Origin: Pseudocercospora fijiensis CIRAD86
Taxonomy: Eukaryota > Ascomycota > Dothideomycetes > Mycosphaerellales > Mycosphaerellaceae
Assembly (NCBI RefSeq): GCF_000340215.1
Contig: NW_006921548.1
Location: forward strand, 764,494-828,493
Direction of reading: 5' to 3'
DNA length: 64,000 nt
Of the stretch, positions 1 through 11,100 are shown in pieces; the first letter of the stretch is position 1; each line of letters opens with the position of its first letter. A program made the translations under genes and the position numbers. Under the pieces are notes generated by a model, which had not been told where the DNA came from, made no database searches, and was given only the letters and a program-made list of their open reading frames with translations.

Positions 1-45
1 GAATATAATAATTAGATTTATTAAAAAGGGACTAAATACTATTTC

Positions 46-191
46 TAACGTATATAAAGAGGCTTTCGTAGTTCTACGAGTTCGTTAGAAGCGGGCCTTA
101 GATAAATTCTATTTTCCGCTTAAACTAAAGAACGAATCGAAAAGGGTACTAACGAAGTACTAGTATTACGAAAGCCTCCTTATATACGTTA
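46..191. mobile_element. 146-bp MITE with the TIRs of the pogo-like element
   Basis: The two ends are inverted copies of a 26-bp sequence (46-71 and 166-191), with one or two differences between them. They match the ends of the 3.3-kb transposon at 2,698-6,006, including the internal block aaggaggctttcgtaa. Each end starts with TA, the usual target duplication of Tc1/mariner/pogo elements. Removing the insert with one TA restores flanking Copia-like sequence. The interior has no coding capacity, and its subterminal part resembles that of the large element, so it is best read as an internal-deletion derivative mobilised in trans. Confidence 0.85.
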
Positions 192-905
192 CGCCGAACG
201 ACGTCCGAGTACGCCTAGAAAAATCTAAAGAATAAGCTTCTTTAGAATCTATACGGCAATTTTAGGCTAAAGTAGGTTCTTTAATCTCCTTATTAACTAC
301 GGCGAGACTAGATCTAAGCTACGCCGTAGTCGTAGTATATAGGTTTTTCTCTAGTCCTAATAGAAGGTATTTTTAAGCGTTAGATAGGATTTAGGAATAC
401 CTAAATAATCCGAAGGTATATAGGACCGCGTTAGTATATAAGCTATAAGTAGAACCCCTATTACTCGGCTATAGCGATACCGATTAGGAAGGTAACTATA
501 CTACGCGACGTTCTACTTCGGGTTATATATTTTTCTTAAGACCTAGAGCGCCGAAAGGCTAGCGTTGTACCCTATAGAAATCCGTATCATTATCTAGTTA
601 GGAAGCTAAGTATACTACCTTAGAAGAATACTCTTAAGAATATATATTGTTAAAAGAAATAAATAAAGAAGTCGGGATAAAAACGGGTAACTATCTAGTC
701 TATATCGATACTAAATCGGCTATAGAAATAACGAAGAACCCCGAATACTTTTCCCGAACTAAGTATATAGATATCTCGGAACACTACGTAAGAGGGAAAG
801 TTCTCGAGAGATCTATAGAACTTAGATATATCCCGACTAAAGAATAGTTAGCGGATATATTTACTAAGAGCTTAGCGACCGGTTTGTTCGTTACGCTTAG
901 GGAAT
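192..905 (+). pseudogene. Ty1/Copia polyprotein, C-terminal reverse transcriptase / RNase H end (RIP-degraded)
   Basis: This is the 3' end of a Copia-type pol gene, which would have encoded the end of reverse transcriptase and RNase H of an LTR retrotransposon. Reading TAG and TAA as Gln or Trp gives the Copia hallmarks in order: a PDLSYAV-like segment, a GYSDTDxEGN block (the RNase H acidic motif), RRSTSGYIF, SLSSQEAKYT, DTKSAI, and the terminal block RYIPTKEQLADIFTKSL. The open stretch 647-847 is the only piece free of stops. The frame is collinear over about 235 codons with no indel, and only point changes break it. The upstream reverse transcriptase is off the window or lost. A MITE sits at its left edge (46-191). 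Seen: the motifs. Known: their order in Copia. The family is secure; the element's limits are not. Confidence 0.88.
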
Positions 906-912
906 AGATTAT

Positions 913-1125
913 ATAGGACTTAGAAATCCTTATCCTTAAAGAACTAAGCTATCCGACAATTTATTATCTAATATTATCTAATTCTTAGATAATATAGGAA
1001 GCGAAAACCTAAAGATACTTAGTAAAGAATAGAATAGGACTTAGAAATCTTTATCCTAAAAGAACTAGGTATACTATACGAGCTATTATTATCTATTATT
1101 ATCTAATCCTTAGATAATAGAGACA
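913..1125 (+). repeat. 121-bp direct duplication after the Copia frame
   Basis: A segment starting ataggacttagaaatc at 913 recurs at 1,034, and both copies end in a small palindromic stretch (attatctaat ... ttagataat). The position just after the Copia stop suggests untranslated or LTR sequence, but no LTR pair is available to prove this. Confidence 0.5.
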
Positions 1126-2539
1126 ATTAAAATTAAAATCGTAGGCCTAGTGTTTAAGATTTAGGTACTACGTCGAGTAGAAAGATAAAATTATATAATA
1201 TTGTCTAAGAAACTCCTAAAACTAGGGAGCAATTAAGAACCTAAAGTCTTCCTAGAATACCCGTTAAAGAGTACCTTAGGAACTTTAAACTCCTTAAGGG
1301 TTTCTTTAGTCTCTAGGTAGTAAAAAGTTCTAATAATAGGATAATAAAAAGGGTAATAGTAAGTATATCCTTAGCTAATATCTTACTAAAACTATAGGAC
1401 AATAAAATCTATAATAGTAGTATCTAAAAACAACTATTAAGAGATATCTCTATAGGCTTTAAGAAGGACGCTTCTATAACAAAGATAAAAACGGTACTAT
1501 CTATAGATACTAAAACTTAAGTATCTAGTAGAATACTAGAAGAAATAGTCGCTCTGTTTCCTTTAGAGATACTATTATAATCTAGATATCTATTAGATAA
1601 TAAACTATAGTAATAAAAAGATTTATAGAAAGATCTATATCTATATTAGAGCTACTACCCCTATTAAAAGATACTAGAAAAATAAAAAAAATATCTAGGT
1701 ATAGGAGTATAGAAACTCCTATTAATACTAGTATATATATATACTAGGGCGCCTTATAAAAGAAATAAGACCTAGATAAAAAGCCCTATAGAAATCGGAA
1801 ATCGGGTACGAAGGGTATTAGCTAGTAGTAGGTTAGCCTAGTTAGCGATAACTAAGTATTATTAAATACTAATATAGGCAATTAGGAAATACTCTAAGCG
1901 GGTCGAATAAGAATATATATAATTTTCTAGTTAGGTATAGCGCCGGCTGTAGCCGCTAACCCTAGTACTTCGATAGAGGCCTCCCGTAGAGTTCTACTAA
2001 CCTCTAAAGCTTTCTAGAGATAACTAGGGGTAGCCCTAGATCTATAGAATCTTCTAGAACCTATAAGCTAATATTTAAGTACCCGAGTAGATAGTTCTAA
2101 TTTATTCCTAACTAATTAAAGGGCCTAGAAACTAATAGGAGATTTATACCTCGAGCGAGAACTTCTATAGGTTCGATCGCTTCTAGAATAAGTAGTTCTA
2201 GATATCTAATTACGAGATAAGAACTAGGGATACCTAGTAGTACGTATAAGCTATTACGTATACGTAGAGGGTTCTAGGACCTTAGTAGCTAGTATAATAA
2301 GGCGACGAATATCGCTACTTAGCTAGATAAGCAATTTAGCTATTATCTGCTCGATTACTACTACTAGGACTTTCGCTTAGATACACACATTACGCCCTTT
2401 AATACTATACGAGGCTAACCTAGCTTAAGGCCTTTAAGGCGAGGCCTTAGTAGCGGCTATTTTAATTTATAGATAATAATCTAGATAATAATAGTATTAA
2501 TTTAGGAAATAAGCCCTTATATATAGGGGATAATAGTTG
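1126..2539. other. RIP-degraded sequence, no confident gene
   Basis: No family can be named. The minus strand over about 1,880-2,450 reads through with only RIP-type stops and gives an Arg/Ser/Leu-rich sequence containing a LREASIEVLGLAATAGAI-like stretch. This vaguely recalls the gag-like first protein of fungal LINE elements, but I cannot support that. The rest is AT-rich with no motif I recognise. Confidence 0.3.
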
Positions 2540-2697
2540 AGAAAGTCTAAATATTTCTCTTATAACTACTAGTAGCAGAAGCGCTAGTCGTCGTCTTATA
2601 TAGAGCCTTGCCCGCCGTTGTCTTACGCGGAGCCTTGCTCGCGACGCCCTTTCTAGTACCGGAGCTAGCGGTAGTAGTAGCAGCCTTCTTACGTTAA
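2540..2697 (-). pseudogene. Lys/Ala/Thr-rich basic fragment, H3-tail-like, cut by the transposon
   Basis: On the minus strand a stop-free stretch reads RKKAATTTASS, then TRKGVASKAPRKTTAGKALYK. The RKxxxxKAPRKxxAxKA spacing matches the N-terminal tail of histone H3, but the H3 fold does not follow in frame. The pogo-like transposon inserted immediately upstream on this strand, so the 5' part would lie beyond 6,006, where the minus strand is again Thr/Lys-rich (for example YKKGPTTSTGRNKTGYS). It could equally be a linker-histone-like or other low-complexity basic tail. Seen: composition and spacing. The histone link is inference. Confidence 0.3.
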
Positions 2698-2723
2698 TAA
2701 CGTATATAAGGAGGCTTTCGTAA
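2698..2723 (+). repeat. left terminal inverted repeat
   Basis: A 26-bp sequence identical to the reverse complement of 5,981-6,006. It begins with TA (target duplication) and contains the block aaggaggctttcg that is shared with the MITE ends. Confidence 0.93.
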
Positions 2724-2956
2724 TGCTACCTACCTCGTTAGCGCGGTAGGAAGGGCCGCCGCTAGCTGTTTCTAGTAGATACTAATCGATTAGTAGTTAG
2801 TTTAGCATTGATTAGAAAGCGGCAACTTCCGCGAATCTCGACAGCTAATATTCCCTTAGTCGTATACGACATACTACACTATATTATTAGAATTCTTCTC
2901 TTCTAAGCTATACTACTACAACTACCGCTATTATAAGGTCCAAATATCTATTATAG

Positions 2957-5296
2957 AATGCGCTATTAACTATTAACAAAGATGCTAAGCTCCGAAGGGC
3001 TATTAAACGCTTCCGCGCCGGCGAATACGATACTAAAGTAGCCTATTGTTAGGACTTCGAAATTCTATATATAACCTTTAACGATCGAGTCCGCGGACTC
3101 TACGGCAGTATACTCGAGTTTGGAGATAGTTAGAAGCGGTTAAATAGCATATAACAAGCTACATTAAAAGAGATAATTATAAGAATAATTGGAATAGGGT
3201 TTCTACCTAAATATAAGACTATTCGTAGATAGGCGGAGCAGATACTAGCTATAGACCCGGATTATAATCCTCTTATAATACCTCCTATTAGCGTCTACTA
3301 GCCGGCTCGATTTATCGACTAAGATAAGGACCTCCGCCTTAGGTGGACTACTATAATAGACTATCACCGCCGCAATGTTGCTAATAATCTAGAGGTCTTA
3401 GTTGAATACTATAAGAAGCTAGCTAATACAATTAAGGAATACGATATAGCACTAGAAGACATTAGCAATTTTGATAAAGCCGGATACCTTACTAGTTGTT
3501 ACGAGCGTAATTTCTAGGTTATAATCCTCGCTCGAGAGGCTAAGAACACCTTTATACGACAACCTAGCGGTCGTGAATAGATAACAACTATTAAAGCTAT
3601 TCGAGCCGATATTTATTATATCCCTCCGTTCTTTATATTCAAAGCGAGGCAGGTTACCGAGGCCTTATTGCGCTAATTCTAACGCCAATTCTACTATATA
3701 GGCGCTAGCTTTGCTATTACTAACAATGGCTAGTCTAATACTAAGATAGCTAGTTAATAGATATAGTATTATAATATCCGTTGCCCTCCGAGCAAACTAG
3801 ACAAATAGCGGTTACTAATAATGGACGGTTACGACAGCTACAAGTCATTTAACTTCCTATAGTATGCCTTAGCTAATCGTATACTATGCCTGTGCCTTCT
3901 AAGCTATTCAACCGCTTACTGCTAGCCGCTAGATTATAGTGTATTTAGACCTTGCAAACTAGCCTATTCGAGTGCACTAATGTAACGCTATACTAACCTT
4001 AGTCTAGTAAGCGTTACTAAGTCCGACTTCCTAGAAATCTATTCTAACCTCTACCTAGAAGTCTTTATACCTAATATTATAATAAAGGCCTTCGAGGGCA
4101 TAGGTATAACACTAGTCGACGTAGAGCGAGTAATTAGCAAGCTTCTACGGTCCTTTCGACCTATAATACCTCTACTACTACGGCAACAAGCGTAGTAAGA
4201 AGTCGTATAGTCGTTACTAATTGATATACTACTAGTAGCAAGGATACTAGTTAAAGGTCTAATGCTAATACTAGGAGTACGACTATTATAGGAACTCCGA
4301 TAGCAACTAGCAGCACTACTACTACTACCTGTTATACCGGCAAAGCGCCTCCTATTTAGTAGCAATCCTTCTATACTAATAAGCTATAAGCGATTAAAGA
4401 CAACGGCTAAGAAGGTAGAATTCTAGAGCTTACAATCTACCGATAACCTCGGTTGTACTTACCTTCCTTATACCTATAGTTTAGAACTAGCTATCTGTAA
4501 TAGACGAGTGGTTAACAAGTTCAAAAAGACTATTAAGGTAGCTTAGGTACTCCTTAACTAGTATTACATAGTTATCCGAGAGAATAAAGGACTCCGGTAT
4601 GCCCTTAGATAGAAGACTCGCAATAAGGAGCTTAATAAGGTAATTAGCAAAGCTAAGGTCTATATAATAGAGGTTGTAGACTCAATGTTAGCGGAGGCAA
4701 TATAGAAGGCTGAATACGAGAAGCTCCGGACTTTAGTAAAGGAAGACCTTGTAGCGCTTTAATAGGTAAAGAAGCGGAGGTTAGCCCTCGTAATATAGTA
4801 GAACAAGACCGCTCGCAAGGAGCGTATTTAGCTCTATTTTAACCTCACTTAGTTACGGAAGGAGTATAAGGCCGCTTATAAGACCGAAAGCTAGTATATA
4901 CGCAATATTAGGTATCTAATTACTAGCGAGCGCTTACCTGCAAACGCGGCTTCTATATACGTTAGTAAAGCCCTCGAATATATATAGCAACTCGAGGCTC
5001 GAGTCGAGGCCTTTAAACATACCGAGAAGGTTACTAAGTATATACGAGACCTATAGTATACTAAATAGAATAAATTGAAGACAGCGGAAGAGAAGATTGC
5101 CGTACTTAAGAGCATAGTAAGTAAGGCGGACGTAGTAGACAAGGCGGCTATTAATGCCCTCCTAGCACTCGACTATATAGTAGACCTAACTAACGAGGTT
5201 AAGCAGAAGGCGAACGATGTCGACGATAAACTAGACGGTAAGGTTCTATTCTTAGTAGAAGATAATAGCGACGTCGAACTCCTCGATCTACGGTAG
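2957..5296 (+). pseudogene. pogo/Fot1-type DDE transposase (DDE_1), nonsense-mutated
   Basis: The frame is collinear for about 780 codons with no frameshift and is broken only by TAG/TAA of RIP type. Order of parts: a short N-terminal DNA-binding-like region (LRRAIKRFRAGEY, then IGIGFLPKYKTIRRQAEQIL); the DDE_1 catalytic domain, with the first Asp in SNFDKAGY (codon 3,473), PSGREQITTIKAI, the second Asp in IMDGYDSYKS (codon 3,824) and the third in PLDYSVF (codon 3,932); and a long charged, coiled-coil-like tail rich in Lys, Glu and Ala that ends in VEDNSDVELLDLR. The tail makes it longer than typical Fot1 transposases (about 500-550 residues). The start codon is not certain. Its product would have bound the TIRs and moved both this copy and MITEs such as 46-191. 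Confidence 0.88.
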
Positions 5297-5980
5297 GCTA
5301 ATCTACGTTTAAATATAGGATAGTTATCTATATAGGACATATACGATAGGGGCTTCTTTAGGGATAATAAAGCCGCCTAAATCTAATAGAAAAGCCGTCG
5401 ACTAATTAGAAGCCGAGAAACACCTATCAACTATTAAAAGTGTACTTAATCGACGTATCTCGGTCGATTAAGTGTCCTCGGAGGTACGGCCTCGGCTAGA
5501 GTCCGGATTTAGGGAAGCTAGCTTTCTAAGACATATATATACTATTATACTACAACTATCCTGTAATACTTTATCTTTATATCTTATACGCTTGTTATAT
5601 GTATTAAGACCTTTCATTTACGCTATTTAGTATATCTATATATAGTATAGATAGTATATAATTAGTGTCGAGGGCTAGTAGTTAGCCTAATTCTAGCCTC
5701 TTATCGAAGCTCGGAGATTTAGCGGACATTGCCGACCCTCGCTAGACCCTAACTTAGTAGCACTTAGCTATTCGACTAGGCTTTAAACTATATACTTCTA
5801 CATTAGTATATTCTGCTATAATATATTGCCTACAATTTTAGAATTATAGAACTCGACGCTGCGATTATTTTAGTATAAAAATTAGTATAATTGCATCGCT
5901 ATAGAGCGTATAGTAATTCGTAGAAGTATCGATATAGAACGCTAAGATGCTTACAAATCTACGCTAACGAACGGCCGGAA

Positions 5981-6006
5981 TTACGAAAGCCTCCTTATAT
6001 ACGTTA
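5981..6006 (-). repeat. right terminal inverted repeat
   Basis: Exact inverted copy of 2,698-2,723, ending in TA at 6,005-6,006. Confidence 0.93.
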
Positions 6007-6634
6007 TACTATACTCGTTCTACTATATCCGGTCTTATTACGACCCGTAGAAGTAGTAGGTCCCTTCTTATAAAGCGTCGTAACTTAGTTAAGTAGACTC
6101 GGTATTATAAAAGTCGTCGAATTAAGGAAAAAATTGCGTTATAAAGGTATACGAAAGCGCGCGCGGAGCGAGGGTATTACGGAGATAGTAGATATAGAGC
6201 GTAGAGGTATAGGTATCGATACGAAGGTTAAATATAGTGAGAGAGGTAGTATCGCGGTATCGCTAGGTAATAGAGTAAGCGTCGCGCAAGCCTATATTAT
6301 AGTAACGTTAGAGTAAGAAAAGAAGGCAGGTACGGCTAAAAAAGGCAGGTACGGCAAACTTTAAAATATATCCGGTATATATAGCTAGTATAGTAATAGG
6401 CGAAAGCCTCCTTTTTATAAATAGCCGGCGTAATAATAGTATCTTACTATAGTATAGATATTCTTTAGTAATTCCCTTACTAGCTATAGTAATCTTATAA
6501 GTAACCTAGGCCTATTGCTAGGAAATATAAGAAATATTAGGTAGGCTATACTAAACAAGCTAGTTATTTAGTAGGAAAAGGCCTACTACCGTCTCTATAT
6601 ACCGGCTACGAGTGCCGGCTATCGCTCTAAATTT
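6007..6634. other. degenerate repeat sequence, no confident gene
   Basis: The first 120 bp continue the interrupted minus-strand Thr/Lys-rich reading. Around 6,326-6,358 an aaggcaggtacgg motif is repeated directly. At 6,400-6,420 there is a cgaaagcctcctt block like the pogo TIR core, perhaps an eroded MITE end. The short plus-strand open frame 6,134-6,316 has no recognisable motif. Confidence 0.35.
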
Positions 6635-7348
6635 AACTCTACCCTATCTTAGAGGCTAAGGTACCGAGCGGAAAGCCTATAGCTTATATTTACTTAGTTA
6701 TCGCGGAGCGCTTATAGGTAAGGTATTAGAAAAGAGTATAAAAAGTACGAGAAGAGTATCCTAGGATATAGGTCGTAAGTAAATAAGAGTAGTACACCTA
6801 GTTATTTATATAGTACGTTACTCTATACGACTAAGAGCCTATATTATCTCGTACTTCGCTTATAAGACCTCGACTCTACTAGTATACTATTAATCTCCTC
6901 CTCGGTCGCTATCTTAATTCTTCTTCGAGTTGCCGGACTTAGTACGTATCTATCGCTATATAATAGCGCTACGTATTATAGAGAATTAACTCCGCCGTAT
7001 CTCGAAGGCTAAGGTACTAAGCGGAAATCCTATAGCTTATATTTACTCGGTTATCGCGGAGCGATTATAGGTAAGGTATTAGAAAAGAGTATAAAAAGTA
7101 CGAGAAGAGTATCCTAGGATATAGGTCGTAAGTAAATAAGAGTAGTACGCCTAGTTATTTATATAGTACGTTACTCTAAATAACTAGGAGCCTATATTAT
7201 CTTATACTTCGCTTATAAGACCTCGACTCTACTAGTATACTATCGATCTCCTCCTCGGTCGCTAATACGCTATCTTAATTCTTCTTCGAGTTGCCGGACT
7301 TAGTACGTATCTATAGCTATATAATAGCGCTACGTATTATAGAGAATT
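6635..7348 (+). repeat. head-to-tail duplication, unit about 353 bp
   Basis: Copy 1 (6,635-6,987) is followed directly by copy 2 (6,988-7,348). They match along the whole length apart from mostly transition differences and one small indel (extra aatacgct in copy 2). No open frame or motif is recognised. It may be a duplicated transposon end or LTR piece. Confidence 0.85.
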
Positions 7349-7713
7349 TCTCGTTAAAGTTTTTCTCTTGTAGGCTTGCTATCTGCCTCGTAGTATAGAG
7401 GATTAAAGTACTAATACTAAAGAATCTCTTTATAGTTAGGATACTAGGGCTCCTTAGGACCTTTGTATTTTAGGTCTAAATAGAGACGTATTATAAACGT
7501 TCTATCGCCCTTTCGCTTACTATCCGCTAGGTCGCGATATACGAAGAAACTAATCTAAATATAGCTCGTCTCTATAATAGCCGGGTAAATATAGAGCGCT
7601 AGGTTTCTACTTCGTACCTTAGATTTAGGGACGGCGTAGAGATAAAATTAGAAATATAGCCGGTACCTATAGCTAGTAAAAGGATGCGAAAATAGGCCTC
7701 CTTCTAGATTAAT
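7349..7713. other. uncharacterised degenerate sequence
   Basis: The minus strand reads through with few stops other than RIP-type ones, but I recognise no domain. It lies downstream, on that strand, of the histone-like frame. Confidence 0.25.
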
Positions 7714-8128
7714 CTAACGACTAAATACAATTTCTAACTAATCCGCTATAAACCGACGCCGAATTTTAGCTAGAAGCTATATATCTTTATTTTAAAGAGT
7801 AACCCGCTTTGTATAGATAGTAAGGAGGTTTAAAAGCTTAAGCTCGGTTACGAGAAATGCCTCTATAGCTTTCTAAAGAGTACTAATCGCCTTAGCCGTA
7901 AATCGTATACTAGACCGAAAATCTAATATAATTTCTTAGACGAGTCGCTAGAAGGGAGTCTTAGAGATTAAAAGCTCGGTCCCTTTTTTGTTTTAGAAAA
8001 GCCGGATCTAGCGAAGGGTAATAGTACCTAGTTTAAAGCGCCGCTTCTTTATCGTCGAGTCCTACCTTATTCCCTTTTTTTTAATAGAAAGATAACTTTT
8101 CTTTACGATAGCCTTCGTCCGCCTACTC
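7714..8128 (-). pseudogene. histone H3-like protein, RIP-degraded
   Basis: In one minus-strand frame, with RIP stops read as Gln, the sequence follows histone H3 through the whole histone fold. The tail begins RRTKAIVKKS (compare ARTKQTARKS). It is followed by RRFKLGTITLRQIRLFQ (H3: RRYRPGTVALREIRRYQ), TELLISKTPFQRLVQEI (H3: TELLIRKLPFQRLVREI), LDFRSSIRFTAKAISTLQ, AIEAFLVTEL and TKRVTLQNKDIQLLAKIRR (H3: AKRVTIMPKDIQLARRIRG). Loop 1 has the canonical H3 length and not the longer CENP-A form. Two residues are inserted before TELL, and the N-tail is about ten residues shorter than usual. There is no frameshift. The gene must once have been part of a repeated sequence for RIP to act on it. It lies between the 353-bp repeat and the hAT transposase; linkage to the hAT element is possible but not shown. 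Confidence 0.75.
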
Positions 8129-8689
8129 TTTTAGCCTTCTCCTATCTATCTAAAGCCTTCTTGTTTTTCGGTACTATTTTCCGAGAAACCCCCTTCCTTC
8201 GTATATACTATAGAGAGTCTTACTCTTCCGATATCTCGTTCTCGCTATAGTTTCCCTATACTTAGCTTGCTTTACCCTTGCCCTTTAGCCTCTAAAGATA
8301 TTTATCTATACGTTTAGGCGACGAGGGTATATCCGTAGGACCTAGAAAATTAATAAGTATATAATCGTAAGGAGATATTAATGCTTCTTACCTTCTAGAA
8401 TAAATAGTCTTCTATTTAACCGCCTTAGTAGGTTACCGTTAGATTCGTATAAAGGATAGTAGCTTAAGGAAGGGGAGGTAGCCGGCTTAGGAAGGCCCGA
8501 AGAGCCGAATCCTTAAGATATATTTGTCTTTAAGAATATAGGGAAAGGGAAGAAGGAGAGGAAAAGCGAATAGAGAATTAGAAATAGTCCGTATATAAGC
8601 GGGGTAGGTTGCTATAGTAACTAGTCTATTTAGGTCCTAGGAATTCGAAATATATTAAAGATATATACCGGCTATATATACCGGCTATA
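8129..8689. other. spacer between H3-like and hAT pseudogenes
   Basis: No confident gene. The right end carries tandem accggctatata motifs (about 8,666-8,692) that recur near 6,595, 10,070, 11,120 and 13,085 in one orientation or the other. They may be subterminal repeats of a transposon family. Confidence 0.3.
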
Positions 8690-11100
8690 TTACCTTCTAC
8701 GTAAACGCTTTATCTCCTTAAAGCTACTCTAAGCCTATATACGTTTCTGCTTCTCGATCCGGTATCGCCTTCTACCTCTACCCTCCTCCTCTTTATTATC
8801 GCTAATTAGGATTTCGCTTAGACTAAATTTCGTATTCTCTTCGCGCTCCTAGGTTTCTTCGATCTTAAGGTTTTCTAATTCCTCGATTAAGTCCTTTAGT
8901 ATAATCTTAAGTATCCTACCTTAGCGACTCTAGTAGAGGAGATAGTATCGGAATACTATAATAGATTCGAAGGTAGTAGGCGAGTATATTCGATTAAAGC
9001 GGCCCTAGTAACGAGCGATACTAAAAGACCTCTTATAGCCTATACCTACGCTTAGGATAGCGAGGACGTCCCGAGCGACCGACGCTATCGTTAGAAACTT
9101 AGGCTCTAACCGCTACTATATAGCGAGAATATCGTCTCCGAATTCGTCTAGAAGACTAGTAAGATCTAGAGATTACTATTAGCCCTCTTTCCGAGCCTAC
9201 GGGTTTAGTACTTACCCGCGCGCTAATAGAGATCGAACTCTTCTTTATTTACTTTAGTAGTTACTTCCTCTTCTATCTCTACTTCCTACCTACGAAATAG
9301 ATATAATATCGGAGCCTTCTAAACCTTCTTTTTCTTTATAGGAGCTATATTTAGACTAGTTTCTTTCCGACGCTTATAGAATATCTTTTCTAGAATAGTC
9401 TAGTAATACTTAGGCTATTCCTCGTTATTCTTCTATTCTAGCTTCTACTAGTATATATCCTTTTCTGCTAGATTAAGTAAGTACGTAACGCTATAGATAT
9501 CCCCGAACGACTAAAAGGTAGTACTATAATATTTATATAACTTAGTATAGGAGGTATCTATAGCTTTCGTTATAGCTACTTTCTAGGGAACGCTCTTCTT
9601 AGCTAGCTTAGCTACGGTTTCGTCGAGCTCGTTAAAGAGCTAGTTATAGTACGTAAAGACAAGGTAGATTGTCGGTCCTCGGATTCTTCTAATCGTAGTA
9701 ATAACCTTCGCGTAATGCTTACTAATATCGACGAGATACTCTACTTAGCGCTATTCGGTAGCGGTAAGGCTAAGCTACCTAATACTCTTAGAACTCTAAT
9801 AGATCTTAAGAGCGGTACGTAAAGTATATCCCCTTATAACTATATAGAAAGTCGAATCGAACCGGGTCTTTATATCTTAGGTAAAATAGAGTAGGCGCTA
9901 AAGAGGCCGCTTTTACTATCGCTTATTCTATACGATATTCTAGGTATTAGTTTTAGGGCGCTCGATTAGGTTCTTTTAAATAGTCTCGAATCGGTTATAT
10001 CTCTATAAGCTCGAGTTCGTATATATTACTAGACGACGAAGCTAGAGAAAAAGAGTTAGAAATATACTAGGTTGCTAGCTATAGGTACCGGCTACGGATA
10101 AAAGTTATACCTTATATAAAACGAGAGCGAGCCTCTCTACCTTATCCCGTTTTATTACTATAACGAGTTTCTCGACTTTCGACTTTGCTTTATCCTTATC
10201 TAGGATCTTCTATTAGTCGTCGTTTAATAGTGCAATTTTAAGCGTCTTAAAGAGGGCTCGGATCGCGATTTAAACTATATAAGCGAGGTAGGGAAACTTC
10301 TATAGAAATATAACTAGTATCGACGTCGGCTCCGATTTGATAGGGCTAGGGCTATTACTAGGCTCCTCTTTATCGTTATTATCGTACGTATTATCGTGCG
10401 TATCTAGAATCGTAGCGAGCTTAATATTCGGAAGATTAAGCTAGATTATAGACCTTATAATCTCCTCTATATACTTAACCCTATCGATACGATTAGTAAT
10501 TTTAAAGACATATACGAGTAAATTATATATATAACGCCTTGAATAATATTCGATTATTACTAGCGTTGTCTATAGTAATCGAGATTAGTTTCGTTATTAC
10601 GCTAACCCTATCTATTACCGTATAGATAAGCTTCGCTATATTCTTACTAGTATAGGAACCTAGAATTTTAGGGAATCCGATTATAAGTTCCTAGAGTTTC
10701 TAATCCGAATTAATAAAGTATAGTATAATCGAGAGAAAGGAGGCTCTTATAGTCCGGCTTAACTAGCTATCGATAGTAATAGCTACTCGGCGAGTATTAC
10801 GAAGGATCTCCCGAATATCGTCTAACGTAGCCTCTTTATTCTTTTCGAATATAATACGCTACGTTATCGCGCCGAGAAATAGGGGAGGGTAGTTTATAAG
10901 ATATAGATATATCTTCTATATAGACTCCCTTTCGTAGAAGTCTTCCGGAAGACCGTTTATAGCTAGCATTTCGTTTGCTAGTTACTTAAAGTCTTTAGGG
11001 GAGAAATCGGTAGCCTTTAATCCTAGAGCTTCCTTAAGCGTAGCCTATAATAATTAGCTAGATCCCTACGGTTAATTAAAGTAGCCGATAGCTATAGCTA
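8690..11100 (-). pseudogene. hAT-family transposase, RIP-degraded
   Basis: The minus strand carries a hAT transposase read from about 11,100 down to 8,690. Near the N-terminus are FSPKDFKQLANEMLAINGLP and YPPLFLGAI, followed by the catalytic region VAITIDSQLSR (first Asp) and ITIDNASNN (the DNASNN motif of the second acidic block). A middle region reads YYSTTFQSFGDIYSVTYLL. The C-terminal dimerisation domain is clear: LDEFGDDILAI, LEPKFLTIASVARDVLAI, then RSFSIARYQGRFNRIYSPTT, which corresponds to the VERxFSxAR...L motif. A charged Lys/Glu/Arg tail of about 90 residues follows. No BED zinc finger is visible upstream, so the 5' end may be lost. Terminal repeats and the 8-bp duplication were not found. 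Confidence 0.85.

Larger units (their letters stand above)
2698..6006 (+). mobile_element. Tc1/mariner-pogo (Fot1-like) DNA transposon, about 3.3 kb
   Basis: Perfect 26-bp terminal inverted repeats lie at 2,698-2,723 and 5,981-6,006, each with a TA at its outer edge, giving a TA target duplication. Inside is a DDE transposase gene on the plus strand (2,957-5,296), about 240 bp of 5' non-coding sequence, and about 690 bp of 3' sequence with no gene. CA and TG dinucleotides are clearly more frequent here than in the surrounding sequence, so the copy is either younger or has been hit less by RIP. It inserted into a minus-strand basic reading frame. Confidence 0.92.

Noticed and set aside
4051..4365. 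Minus-strand open frame of 104 residues
   Set aside because: Lies antisense to the DDE transposase frame, which has the catalytic motifs.
7714..8128. Centromeric histone CENP-A
   Set aside because: Loop 1 has the canonical H3 length and the tail start resembles ARTK; it reads as H3-like, not CENP-A.
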